Below are positions 53,895 through 62,254 of a DNA stretch of 64,000 nucleotides, one piece after another. The notes under the pieces were generated by a model. It had not been told where the DNA came from. It made no database searches and worked only from the letters and a program-made list of their open reading frames with translations. The position numbers and the translations under genes were made by a program. Origin of the DNA: Dehalococcoidia bacterium (GTDB lineage Bacteria > Chloroflexota > Dehalococcoidia > Bin125); the NCBI GenBank assembly GCA_022826965.1, contig JAJDTU010000001.1, positions 124,001 to 188,000 on the forward strand, in the 5' to 3' direction. How positions within the stretch are numbered: the stretch's first letter is position 1; each line of letters begins with the position of its first letter.

Positions 53895-55063
53895 CAGCCC
53901 ACTCCAATCGGCTCCCGGTATGGGTGGATCTGCTCGAAGCTGCCTCCCACGATCGCGGTCGGGTCGACCCCGAGCCACTGGTCGAGCACCGTGCTGTAGA
54001 TGCTGCGGAAGTCGATCGTGTGCGAAAGGTCTTCGCCGTAGAGCCAGTCGCTCGGGTCCAGCGAGGGATATTCGCCGTAGAGTCCGCCCCGCACGCCATC
54101 CCCAATCAGATACGCGCCGCCGCCCGAGCCGTGGTCGGTACCCGATCCGTTGTCGCGGATGCGCCGCCCGAACTCGGTGAAGACGAGGATCGTGACCTCC
54201 TCGGACGCGTTGTGGTTGCGCAGATCCTGGATGAAGTCACGGATCGCCTCGGAAAGCTGGGTCAGCAGTACCGGAAGCTGATCGTTCTGGCCCGAGTGGG
54301 TGTCATAGCCTCGCTGCAGCGTGTAGAAAATCCGCGCCCCCAGTCCGGCGGTGTGCACGCGTACCACGTCGCGCAACGCCTGCGCGATCGGGCTGCTGCC
54401 GTATTCCACCTCCGAGGCGTACTGTTCGGGTGCGTCGGCCAGGATCTCCGCGCTCTGCAGCACGCTCAGCCCGGTCTGGGCGAGGTACTCCTGCACCATC
54501 GCGGTCCCGACAGCCGGCGTGTACATGCGTTTGAAGCTGTCCAGGTCCTTGGCCCGCTCCTGCTCCAACTCGATCTCGGTCATCAGACCGAAGCGGTCGA
54601 GGGAGTCGACCGAGGTGACGGTCACGCCCGGAGCGGCCAGCGCGCGCGGAAGTCCGAGCCCGAAGTTGACAGCCGTCACGGGATTCTGCGATTGCGGGTC
54701 GAACTCGCGGGTCAGTTTGCCCAGCCAGCCCTCGGTCGAGATCTTGTCGGGCGTGCAGGTGTGCCAGATGTCCGTCGCGCGGAAGTGTGATCGATCCGCC
54801 CCGGGACCGCCCTGGTGCTCCCAGCCGGCGCCCTGGATCACTGCGACCTTACCGTCGTCGTAGAGCTGCTTGAGCGGCGCGACGGCCGGGTGCCAGGCGA
54901 GCTCATTGTTGAGTGGCAGCGTCTCCTCAGCCGGCACGGCCACGGTCGGTCGGGCGTCGCGGACGATGCCGCTCTGAAATGGGATCACCGTGTTGAGGAA
55001 ATCCAGCCCGCCGGCGAGTTGAATCACCACCAGCACCGGGGGTCTGGCTATGGAAGTCGTCAT
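53894..55063 (-). CDS. DUF1501 family protein
   Basis: 389 aa. PVLVVIQLAGGLDFLNTVIP at the N-terminus matches the DUF1501 start (VxVxLxGGxDGLNTVVP). VAVIQGAGWEHQGGPGADRSHFRATDIWHT, ILVFTEFGRRIRDNGSGTDHGSGGGAYLIG (metal/sulfatase-like His cluster) and GLYGEYPSLD follow in order. These proteins resemble alkaline-phosphatase/sulfatase-fold members, and are usually Tat-exported; no Tat signal is present here. It lies between DUF1800 and NHL genes, the usual partner order. Confidence 0.93.
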   Translation of the reverse strand: MTTSIARPPVLVVIQLAGGLDFLNTVIPFQSGIVRDARPTVAVPAEETLPLNNELAWHPAVAPLKQLYDDGKVAVIQGAGWEHQGGPGADRSHFRATDIWHTCTPDKISTEGWLGKLTREFDPQSQNPVTAVNFGLGLPRALAAPGVTVTSVDSLDRFGLMTEIELEQERAKDLDSFKRMYTPAVGTAMVQEYLAQTGLSVLQSAEILADAPEQYASEVEYGSSPIAQALRDVVRVHTAGLGARIFYTLQRGYDTHSGQNDQLPVLLTQLSEAIRDFIQDLRNHNASEEVTILVFTEFGRRIRDNGSGTDHGSGGGAYLIGDGVRGGLYGEYPSLDPSDWLYGEDLSHTIDFRSIYSTVLDQWLGVDPTAIVGGSFEQIHPYREPIGVG

Positions 55064-55084
55064 GGTCAGTCTCTCCTTCGGGAC

Positions 55085-56479
55085 TTATGCGAACTGGTAC
55101 TCGGGCGCAGCCACGATCAGCTGGACCATGCGCCCGATACGCTCTCTGGCCTCGGACCCCGCGCCGTTCTCGAAGACGAGCGCTCCGCCTTCCTGCGCAC
55201 GCTCGATCAACTCCTCCCGCGTCTGCGGCTTGACGGCAAGCGGTCCGCACAGATCGAGGCAACGGTCCACGAGTTGCTCGGGGCTCGCGTCGCCGTCGGC
55301 GGCGACGCGCTCGATGATCTGGGCGATGCCGGGCTTGGACGTGTCCATCACCTGTTCGACGGCGAAGTTGACCCGTTGCGTCAGCGTGCCCGAGTCAAAC
55401 CACTCCTGGCCGGTGTGCCAACCCTCGACTGAGGGTGGATCGTAGAGCCGTTGGCCCATCAACTCCGCCGCCCGCGAGAGTTCGGACATTGGCAGGTCGG
55501 GGAACTGTGGTGCGCCGGTGAGCTTGATCACGCCGCCGACGAACTCGACCGGGCTCTTGACCCGCTGGAAGCGCGCATCCTTGAAGAAATCGGAGTTGAG
55601 CAGCGTGCGCATGACCTCTCGAATGTCGCCGTCAGACTCAAGGAACGCAGTCGCCAGCGTGTCGATCGCCTCCGAGTCGACCGGCGGGGCCTGGTGCCAG
55701 GAGGGGACCGGCGGCTCGTCGGCGACGAAGAAGTTGTAGAGATGGCGGGCAATGAAGCGTGCGCAGGCCTCCTGCTTGATGATCACCTCGATCACGTCCT
55801 CGCCGCTGACGACGGTCTCACCGAGGAATATCTTCTCCTCGCTGTCGTGGTCGTCGGGATCGAAGCGGAACTGCGGATCGTTCATCTCATAGGGGTTGAT
55901 CGGAGCCCCCGGGACAATCGTCCAGCCGGTGAACGCCCGCGCCGCCGCCTTGACGTCGTCCTCGGTGTAGTTGCCGATGCCGAGCGAGAACAGTTCGAGT
56001 AGTTCGCGGCCGTAGTTCTCGTTGACCGAGTCGGCGTGGTTCTCAGAGTTGTCGAGCCAGTCGATCATCGCCGGGTCGCGCGAGAGGTCGAGCAGGATCT
56101 GGCGCATGCTGCCGAGTCCGTTCTCGCGAAACTGATCGACCTGTGCGATGCTTGCCCGGGCGTGGACCGCCTTGAAGAACGCGGTGGCGAAGATCTGGTG
56201 CCAGAGCAGCGCCATCTTCTCGCGCAACGGACGTGGACCATTGGCCATGTTGTAGATCCAGCGCGACGCAGGAACCGACGGCAACTCGATCGAAGTGGCC
56301 GTCGGCAGGTACCGCTCGATCACGTCCTGATCGGGATCGGTGAACGTTTCCGGATGAAGCAACTCTTCGACCACGTCTTCGTAGGGTCGGGCGGCCAGTT
56401 CCTCCAGCTCGTCCCGTCTCGCGCCCACACCAACGCGGCGCATCAGGTGCGCCATCAGTTCCAACTGGTCCCCGGGCAT
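55085..56479 (-). CDS. DUF1800 family protein
   Basis: 464 aa from the ATG with GGAGG 5 bases upstream. LMAHLMRRVGVGARRDELEELA, WIYNMANGPRPLREKMALLWHQIFAT, NYGRELLELFSLGIGNYTEDDVKAAARAFTGW and PSVEGWHTGQEWFDSGTLTQRVNF are the ordered landmarks of DUF1800. Function is unknown; it almost always neighbours DUF1501, as here (21-base gap). No signal peptide. The long helical domain suggests a partner of the DUF1501 enzyme. Confidence 0.94.
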   Translation of the reverse strand: MPGDQLELMAHLMRRVGVGARRDELEELAARPYEDVVEELLHPETFTDPDQDVIERYLPTATSIELPSVPASRWIYNMANGPRPLREKMALLWHQIFATAFFKAVHARASIAQVDQFRENGLGSMRQILLDLSRDPAMIDWLDNSENHADSVNENYGRELLELFSLGIGNYTEDDVKAAARAFTGWTIVPGAPINPYEMNDPQFRFDPDDHDSEEKIFLGETVVSGEDVIEVIIKQEACARFIARHLYNFFVADEPPVPSWHQAPPVDSEAIDTLATAFLESDGDIREVMRTLLNSDFFKDARFQRVKSPVEFVGGVIKLTGAPQFPDLPMSELSRAAELMGQRLYDPPSVEGWHTGQEWFDSGTLTQRVNFAVEQVMDTSKPGIAQIIERVAADGDASPEQLVDRCLDLCGPLAVKPQTREELIERAQEGGALVFENGAGSEARERIGRMVQLIVAAPEYQFA

Positions 56480-56716
56480 CTCGGCCTCCGCTCCCTGGCG
56501 TGACGGCCGTTCGCGTCCAGCATGGTGCAGCGCCAACAACCGCCGCCACGGTCACTACGAAACGTAGCAAATTCGATACAGCTCGATCGGCTGAGTGTTC
56601 GTCTTCGGCCGGCCTTGCTCGCGCGGCCCTCGGCGCTGTCACCGCGCTACGCCTGCGATTGCTGAGGAGCCCGTCGGGGGACTAGCCTCAACCATGCTGC
56701 AGCGAAGGAGCGAGCC

Positions 56717-58342
56717 ATGACCGACCACGACCAACCGCAACATGAGGCCATCGTCATCGGCGCCGGCGTCGCCGGCATCTATCAGATCTACAAGCTGCAG
56801 GAGATGGGCATCGACGCCACCGTCCTCGAAACCGCCGAGGGACCGGGCGGAACCTGGTACTGGAACCGCTATCCCGGTGCCCGTTTCGACTCGGAGAGCT
56901 ACACCTACGGCTACTCGTTCTCTCAGGAGTTGCTGGACGAATGGGACTGGAGCGAGCACTTCGCCGGCCAGCCCGAGACGCTGCGCTACCTGAATCACGT
57001 CGTCGACAAGTTCGATCTACGCCAGCACATGCAGTTTGGTTGCAAGGTCCAGGGCGCCTCCTTCGATGACGACAGCTCTCTCTGGACCGTCCACCTCGAG
57101 GACGGCCGCGAACTGACCTGCCGCTTCCTGCTCACCGCGATCGGCATGCTCTCGGCCGCCACGATGCCAAGGATCGAAGGCGTCGACAGCTTCGAAGGTG
57201 ATTCCTGGCACACGTACTACTGGCCGCACGAGCCGGTCGATCTGGCTGGCAAGCGGGTCGCTGTGGTTGGCACCGGCGCGACCGGCGTCCAGGTGATCGC
57301 CGAGATCGCCGACAAGGTCGGCGAACTGACCGTCTTCCAGCGCCGACCCAATTGGTGCGCGCCGCTCCACAACGGCCGAATCGATGAGGCGACGCAAGCC
57401 GAGATCCACGCCACCTACGACGAGATCTTCGAGCTCTGCCACCAGACCCCGGGCGGCTTCATCCACGCCCCTGACCAACGCAAGTACCGCGACGTGCCTG
57501 AGGAGGAACGGCTCGCCCTCTGGCAGAAGCTCTACGAAACGCCGGGCTTCAGCAAATGGTTCGGCAACTTCGTCGACACCGGCATCGACCCTGAGGCCAA
57601 TGCCGGCTACTCGGAGTTCATCGCCAACAAGATCCGTGAACGCGTCCACGACCCGCTCACCGCCGAGAAGCTGATCCCCAAAGACCACGGCTTCGGCACG
57701 CGGCGGGTCCCGCTGGAGACGCGCTACTACGAGGCCTACAACCGCGACAACGTGCACCTGATTGACATCAACGAGACGCCGATCGAGCGGATCACGCCCA
57801 GGGGCATCCGTACCTCATACCAGGAGTTCGAGTTCGACCTGATCATCTACGCGACGGGGTTCGACGCGATCACCGGCGCCTTCGATCGGATCAACTTCAC
57901 CGGCTCGGCCGGCCTGCCCTTGCGCGACAAGTGGGCCGAGAGCCCCGACACCTTCCTCGGCATGCAGACGGCCGGCTTCCCCAACCTGCTGATGCTCAGC
58001 GGGCCGCAGGGCGGTTCCGTCTCGACCAACTACCCGCGCGGGATCGAGACCTCCGTCAACTGGATCTCGGACCTGCTCGGCTACATGCGCGACCAAGGCT
58101 ATCGCCGCGTCGAAGCGCAGGCCCAGGCCGAGCAGGAGTGGCGAGGCCATGTCGCCGAGATGTACCAGTTCCAGCTCATGAACAAGATCAGGAGCTGGTT
58201 GACAGGCTACAACTCTAACGTCGACGGCCACGGAAAGCACGATGGGACGCGCTATGTGATCTACCCCGGCGGCGCGCTACGTTACCGCGAGCATCTCGCC
58301 GAGGTCGCCGGAAACGGCTACCAAGGCTTCAGACTCTCCTAG
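56717..58342 (+). CDS. Flavin-containing Baeyer-Villiger-type monooxygenase
   Basis: 541 aa class B FAD/NADPH monooxygenase. FAD loop IVIGAGVAGIYQIYKLQ (about 12-28), GPGGTWYWNRYPGARFDSES (FAD/active-site region), the Baeyer-Villiger fingerprint FEGDSWHTYYWP (F159-x-G-x3-H-x3-W-P), NADPH loop VVGTGATGVQVIAEI (about 183-197), and DLIIYATGFDAITGAFD. These enzymes insert oxygen next to ketones (cyclohexanone, steroid or phenylacetone type). Substrate is not readable. Its stop overlaps the stop of the converging sterol-reductase-like gene. Confidence 0.94.
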   Translation: MTDHDQPQHEAIVIGAGVAGIYQIYKLQEMGIDATVLETAEGPGGTWYWNRYPGARFDSESYTYGYSFSQELLDEWDWSEHFAGQPETLRYLNHVVDKFDLRQHMQFGCKVQGASFDDDSSLWTVHLEDGRELTCRFLLTAIGMLSAATMPRIEGVDSFEGDSWHTYYWPHEPVDLAGKRVAVVGTGATGVQVIAEIADKVGELTVFQRRPNWCAPLHNGRIDEATQAEIHATYDEIFELCHQTPGGFIHAPDQRKYRDVPEEERLALWQKLYETPGFSKWFGNFVDTGIDPEANAGYSEFIANKIRERVHDPLTAEKLIPKDHGFGTRRVPLETRYYEAYNRDNVHLIDINETPIERITPRGIRTSYQEFEFDLIIYATGFDAITGAFDRINFTGSAGLPLRDKWAESPDTFLGMQTAGFPNLLMLSGPQGGSVSTNYPRGIETSVNWISDLLGYMRDQGYRRVEAQAQAEQEWRGHVAEMYQFQLMNKIRSWLTGYNSNVDGHGKHDGTRYVIYPGGALRYREHLAEVAGNGYQGFRLS

Positions 58343-59475
58343 TAGACGTACGGCACGATTCGGTAGGGCACCCGTTCCTGGTACTCGGCCCACTTCTCGG
58401 GGCCGTACTTCTCGGCGCAAGCTCGATCGTCCTCGATCTGACGCCAGGTGAACATCGTCACCACGAACATCATGTACGTGTACGCCCAAACATTGTCGAA
58501 GTGGCCGAAACTGAGCGCGATCGCCAGGCCGAACAGGCCCTCTCCGAAGTAGTTGAAGTGGCGGGCGGTGCCCCAGAAGCCGCTGCAGAGAATCTTGCGG
58601 TCGCCGGCCTGAATCACCTCCGGTTCAATCCACAGGAACTTGCGCTCGGGCCAACGCTTGAACCAGTACTTCTGCAGGTTGGCCCCGCGCGAGATTATCC
58701 ACCCGGCTAGGAACAGCGCCGCCGCCCCGCCCACGATCGCGAACTCTGCAGCCGCCGAGAATCCCGGATCCGGTTGCGCCGCCATTGCCCACAAGGGCAG
58801 GATGAACAGCCAGCCGTAGACCACCAAACCACCCCAGAACAGCTTGAATCCGGTCTTCTCGTGGATCAGGTCGTAGGTGTAGAGCTGCACCCGTTCCCAG
58901 ATGAAATAATCGGTGATGTAGAACGTGTAGATCCCCGCGTACAGGAAGACGCCGAGATTTGCGTCGGCGAAGTTCTCGTGGTGCCAGACCGCGCCTGACA
59001 GCGCGTTCAGCGCCAACATCGTTCCGCCGACGACGTAGAACCACATCTTCACGTCGAAGTACTCGTTGAAGAACGAGAACTCCTGCTTACGGCCCAGGTA
59101 AAACGCGATGAACGGGTTCTTGACCTCGCCCTGCGGCTGGCCGAACACGGCGATCAGCGAGAAGATGACGCTGAACACCGTGCCGCCGAAGACGGACCAG
59201 ATCGAGGCGCGATAGAACCAGTCGCGCGGCATCCCGGTGACCTCGGTCGCCCAGATGATCAGTACGATCGCGAAGACCAGCAGCCCGTTAAGCCTGTAGG
59301 TGCGCGGCTCTCCGGTCTCGGGATTCGTGACGTAGCCGGTCACCTTGCGGGCGGCCAGGGCCATCTGCGCGACAGCGAACGCCGCGAAGATGATCAGCGG
59401 AGTGAAGAACGCGAGGATCTTCTCCTCTGCCGTTAGATCGAACAGGTGCTCAAGACCGAGGGATTCAATAATCAT
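58339..59475 (-). CDS. ERG4/ERG24-family sterol-reductase-like membrane protein
   Basis: 378 aa, about nine hydrophobic segments. C-terminal landmarks of the sterol C14/C24 reductase family are clear: LCSGFWGTARHFNYFGEGL (family LLxSGWWGxxRHxNYxGD) and DDRACAEKYGPEKWAEYQERVPYRIVPYVY split as DDRACAEKYG then VPYRIVPYVY at the C-terminus. In the middle, FIAFYLGRKQEFSFF and WERVQLYTYDLIHEKTGFKLFWG resemble the substrate/NADPH region. Known members reduce sterol double bonds; the compound here is unknown. Convergent with the monooxygenase gene. Confidence 0.87.
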   Translation of the reverse strand: MIIESLGLEHLFDLTAEEKILAFFTPLIIFAAFAVAQMALAARKVTGYVTNPETGEPRTYRLNGLLVFAIVLIIWATEVTGMPRDWFYRASIWSVFGGTVFSVIFSLIAVFGQPQGEVKNPFIAFYLGRKQEFSFFNEYFDVKMWFYVVGGTMLALNALSGAVWHHENFADANLGVFLYAGIYTFYITDYFIWERVQLYTYDLIHEKTGFKLFWGGLVVYGWLFILPLWAMAAQPDPGFSAAAEFAIVGGAAALFLAGWIISRGANLQKYWFKRWPERKFLWIEPEVIQAGDRKILCSGFWGTARHFNYFGEGLFGLAIALSFGHFDNVWAYTYMMFVVTMFTWRQIEDDRACAEKYGPEKWAEYQERVPYRIVPYVY

Positions 59476-59618
59476 GACCGAATGCCCCTTCCGCCGGTTG
59501 TAGGCATATTGTTACGGATCGAGAACGCCGACGGGCACTGGGCGCGCCCACGTGCATGCGGCGCATTCGCGCCGGCATCGCCCGCTGATGATCGAGCGCC
59601 AACGCCTAGCCTGTGGCC

Positions 59619-60824
59619 ATGCAACTGGGCATGCAACCAGATCCAGCCGATCATCCGATCGTCCAGACGGCCAGGTCGCTGCGCCCGCTGATCGTCGCCT
59701 CCGCCGATGAGACCGAAGCGAACGGCAAGCCTCCCGACCAGCTGATCGAGGCGTTTACCGACGCCGGGCTCTACCGCATGTTCGTCCCCAAGGCGGCCGG
59801 CGGTGAGGAAGTGCCCCCGCTGGTCGCGTTTCATGCGGTGGAGGCGCTGTCCGAGGCCGACCCGTCCTCCGGTTGGGTGGTGATGCTGGCCACCGAGCTG
59901 TCGTTGGTAACCGGATTCCTGGAGACGGAGCACTTGCGCGAAATGATCGAATCGGACGAGCCGGGCGGCCCGCGCTGCCGCATCGCCGGCTCGGCTCGAC
60001 CGACGAACTGGGGCAAGCGCGTCGAGGGCGGCTGGATCATCAACGGGATCGCGACATATGCCAGCGGCATCGACCACGCCACGCAGGTCGTCGCTGCGTT
60101 CCGCGACGAGGACCATCCCGACAACTCCTACATGTCCTTCCTCGAACCCGACCAGGGCACGATTCTGCGGACCTGGGACACGATGGGCCTGCGCGGCACC
60201 GGCTCGCACGACTACGAGAGCGCGGATGTGTTCGCGCCCGACAAGCGGACCATGCAGATCGGCTCTCGTCCCCGCGCGAGCGGTCCCAACTGGCGGATCC
60301 CCGACACCGGAATCGCGAGCTGGCTGCAGAACGGCGGACAGGCGCTGGGCTCGGCCCAGGGCGCGATCAACGAGGTCGTGCGCCATGCTCACCTCGTCGC
60401 CAGCAAGAGCGACTCGCGCACCCTCGCCGAGCGCGAGCAGTTCCGCGTGGCGCTGGGACGGGCGCAAGCGCGGGTCGGCTCGGCGCGATCGTACGTGCGA
60501 GAGATGGGCGGGCGGGCCTGGCAGTCGGTGCTCGAGGGCGAGCCCGACCGCGATGCGACGGCGCAGTGGCGGCTGGCCAACGTCAACGCCGTCCACGCCG
60601 CGACCGAGGCGGTCGAGATCCTGTTCAATGCCGCCGGGACCAACGCCATTCACCGCCGCTGGACACTCGAGCGCCGCTTCCGAGATCTGCAGGTGGCGAG
60701 GAGGCACAACGCCGGTCTCGACTTCAACTGGGACGCCGGATCAAGGCAGATGCTCGACCTGCCGCCGCTGACGAGAGGCGCGGCGATCCCCGATCGCGAC
60801 CGGTATCAGGCGGCGGCGGAGTAG
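59619..60824 (+). CDS. Acyl-CoA-dehydrogenase-fold flavin-dependent (group D) monooxygenase-like protein
   Basis: 401 aa from the ATG (a GTG 2 codons earlier is possible). AFTDAGLYRMFVPKAAGGEEVPP, SEADPSSGWVVMLAT, IAGSARPTNWGKRVEGGWIINGIATYASGIDHATQV and DTMGLRGTGSHDYESADVFAP follow the plan of HsaA/HpaB/DszC-type FADH2- or FMNH2-dependent monooxygenases rather than true acyl-CoA dehydrogenases (no catalytic Glu region). HsaA acts in cholesterol-ring degradation in actinobacteria, but the substrate here is unknown. It follows the sterol-reductase-like and Baeyer-Villiger genes. Confidence 0.86.
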   Translation: MQLGMQPDPADHPIVQTARSLRPLIVASADETEANGKPPDQLIEAFTDAGLYRMFVPKAAGGEEVPPLVAFHAVEALSEADPSSGWVVMLATELSLVTGFLETEHLREMIESDEPGGPRCRIAGSARPTNWGKRVEGGWIINGIATYASGIDHATQVVAAFRDEDHPDNSYMSFLEPDQGTILRTWDTMGLRGTGSHDYESADVFAPDKRTMQIGSRPRASGPNWRIPDTGIASWLQNGGQALGSAQGAINEVVRHAHLVASKSDSRTLAEREQFRVALGRAQARVGSARSYVREMGGRAWQSVLEGEPDRDATAQWRLANVNAVHAATEAVEILFNAAGTNAIHRRWTLERRFRDLQVARRHNAGLDFNWDAGSRQMLDLPPLTRGAAIPDRDRYQAAAE

Positions 60825-61027
60825 CGGCCAAGCAGTGCCGGCTTGCCCGACCACATTGAGATCTCCGCCAGCGGATAGGGCCGGCCGGGCCCCACCCGCG
60901 CGCGGGACCCTCACCCCCTGCGTTCGCAGGGCTGCGCTCGATTAAGTTGGGGGACGGGATCTCGGTTTTGGTAGGTTGGCTGTGCGGCGGTATTGGTCCG
61001 CGCGCCGGTTTGCTGGAAAGAGGATTC
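60825..61027. other. Intergenic stretch with terminator-like hairpin
   Basis: 203 bases. CCCTGC at 60916-60921 and GCAGGG at 60926-60931 form a 6-bp stem around GTTC. The sequence before it (CCCTCACCCC) recalls the tail of the palindromic repeat at 50624-50656. No T-run follows. A ribosome site (AGAGGA) for the next gene lies at the end. Confidence 0.45.
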
Positions 61028-62206
61028 ATGATGAAGGTTCCCTGGAGAGCGTTGTTGCCGCTGGGACTGGCCTTGCTCCTGTTTCCGTTGGCGCTGGCGT
61101 GCGGCGACGATGATTCCGATGAGCCGTTCCGAATCGGTGTGATGGAGTCGGCCACCGGGCCCGGGGAGACGTACGGGACGGTTGCGATCCAGGCCAAGGA
61201 GTTAGCGGTTGAGGAGATCAACGCGGCCGGCGGGATCAACGGGCGGATGATCGAGCTGGTCGTCGAAGACTCGAAGTGCAGCGCGCAGGACGCGATCACC
61301 GCCTACAACAAGCTGACCGATGTCGACGGAGTGAAGATCATCCTGGGCACGTCGTGCTCGGGCGCGATGCTCGGCGCGGCGCCGCTGGCGGAGAAGGACG
61401 GGGTGGTGATGTTCTCCGGACTCGCGACCAACCCTGACATCGCCCAGGCGGGCGACTACATCTTCCGCACGTCGCTGAACGACGCGCAGCTCGGCGTCGA
61501 CACCGGCAACCTGCTCTGGGAGGACGGGGTGCGCAAGCTGGCCACGATCTCGGAGTCGACCGACTATGCCGAGGGTGTGCGCCGCACCACAGCCGAGCAG
61601 TTCGAGGAGCTCGGCGGCGAGATCGTCGGCGAGGAGCGCTACGCCTCCGACGCGACGGACTTCCGCACGTCGTTGACCAAGCTGTTCAGCGAGAATCCCG
61701 ACGCGCTGCACATCGCGGCGCAGGCGGAGTTCGCCGGCGGCACGATCGTCAAGCAAGCGCGCGAACTCGGCTACGAGGGTCCGATTTACTCGGAGATCGT
61801 GGTGGTCGGCGCGACGGCGCTGGAGATCGCGGGCGATGCGGCGACCGGCCTGAAGGCCGTGATCACCGATATCGATCCGGCCAACGAGAAGGGTCAGGAA
61901 GTGCTCGCCAGCTTCCGCGAGAAGTACGACTACGTCACGCTGCCCTGGTACCTGGCCTCGGCCTACGACACCGTCTACATCACGGCCGCATGTCTTGAGG
62001 AGACGAACGACGACCAGGACGCGGACGGCTTCCGCGACTGCCTCTATGCGATCACCTGGAGCGGCGGGATCGGCGATAACTACAGCTTCGACGAGCGCGG
62101 CGAGGTGGTCGGTCTGGCCAACGTCGTCGTCGAAGTGCTGCCGGTCTCGGAGCGCAACGAAGACAACAACGGCTACAAGGTGCTGGGGCCCGCGCCGATC
62201 AAGTAG
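61028..62206 (+). CDS. Branched-chain amino-acid-type ABC transporter substrate-binding lipoprotein
   Basis: 392 aa. Signal peptide with lipobox LALAC (Cys25 or 26), so the mature protein would be a membrane-anchored lipoprotein. Periplasmic-binding-fold (Peripla_BP_6/LivK) landmarks: RIGVMESATGPGETYGTVAIQAKELAVEEINAAGGINGRMIEL, IILGTSCSGAMLGAAPLAEKDGVVMFSG, YASDATDFRTSLTKLFSENPDAL. Two ATGs are adjacent; the second (61031) has AGGA at ideal spacing. The ligand is unknown; such proteins bind amino acids, aromatic acids or amides. livH- and livM-type genes follow. Confidence 0.93.
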   Translation: MMKVPWRALLPLGLALLLFPLALACGDDDSDEPFRIGVMESATGPGETYGTVAIQAKELAVEEINAAGGINGRMIELVVEDSKCSAQDAITAYNKLTDVDGVKIILGTSCSGAMLGAAPLAEKDGVVMFSGLATNPDIAQAGDYIFRTSLNDAQLGVDTGNLLWEDGVRKLATISESTDYAEGVRRTTAEQFEELGGEIVGEERYASDATDFRTSLTKLFSENPDALHIAAQAEFAGGTIVKQARELGYEGPIYSEIVVVGATALEIAGDAATGLKAVITDIDPANEKGQEVLASFREKYDYVTLPWYLASAYDTVYITAACLEETNDDQDADGFRDCLYAITWSGGIGDNYSFDERGEVVGLANVVVEVLPVSERNEDNNGYKVLGPAPIK

Positions 62207-62254
62207 CATCGGTCGCCGGTTCCCCGCTCGGTCTGCGGGGAGGAGCCCAGAACC

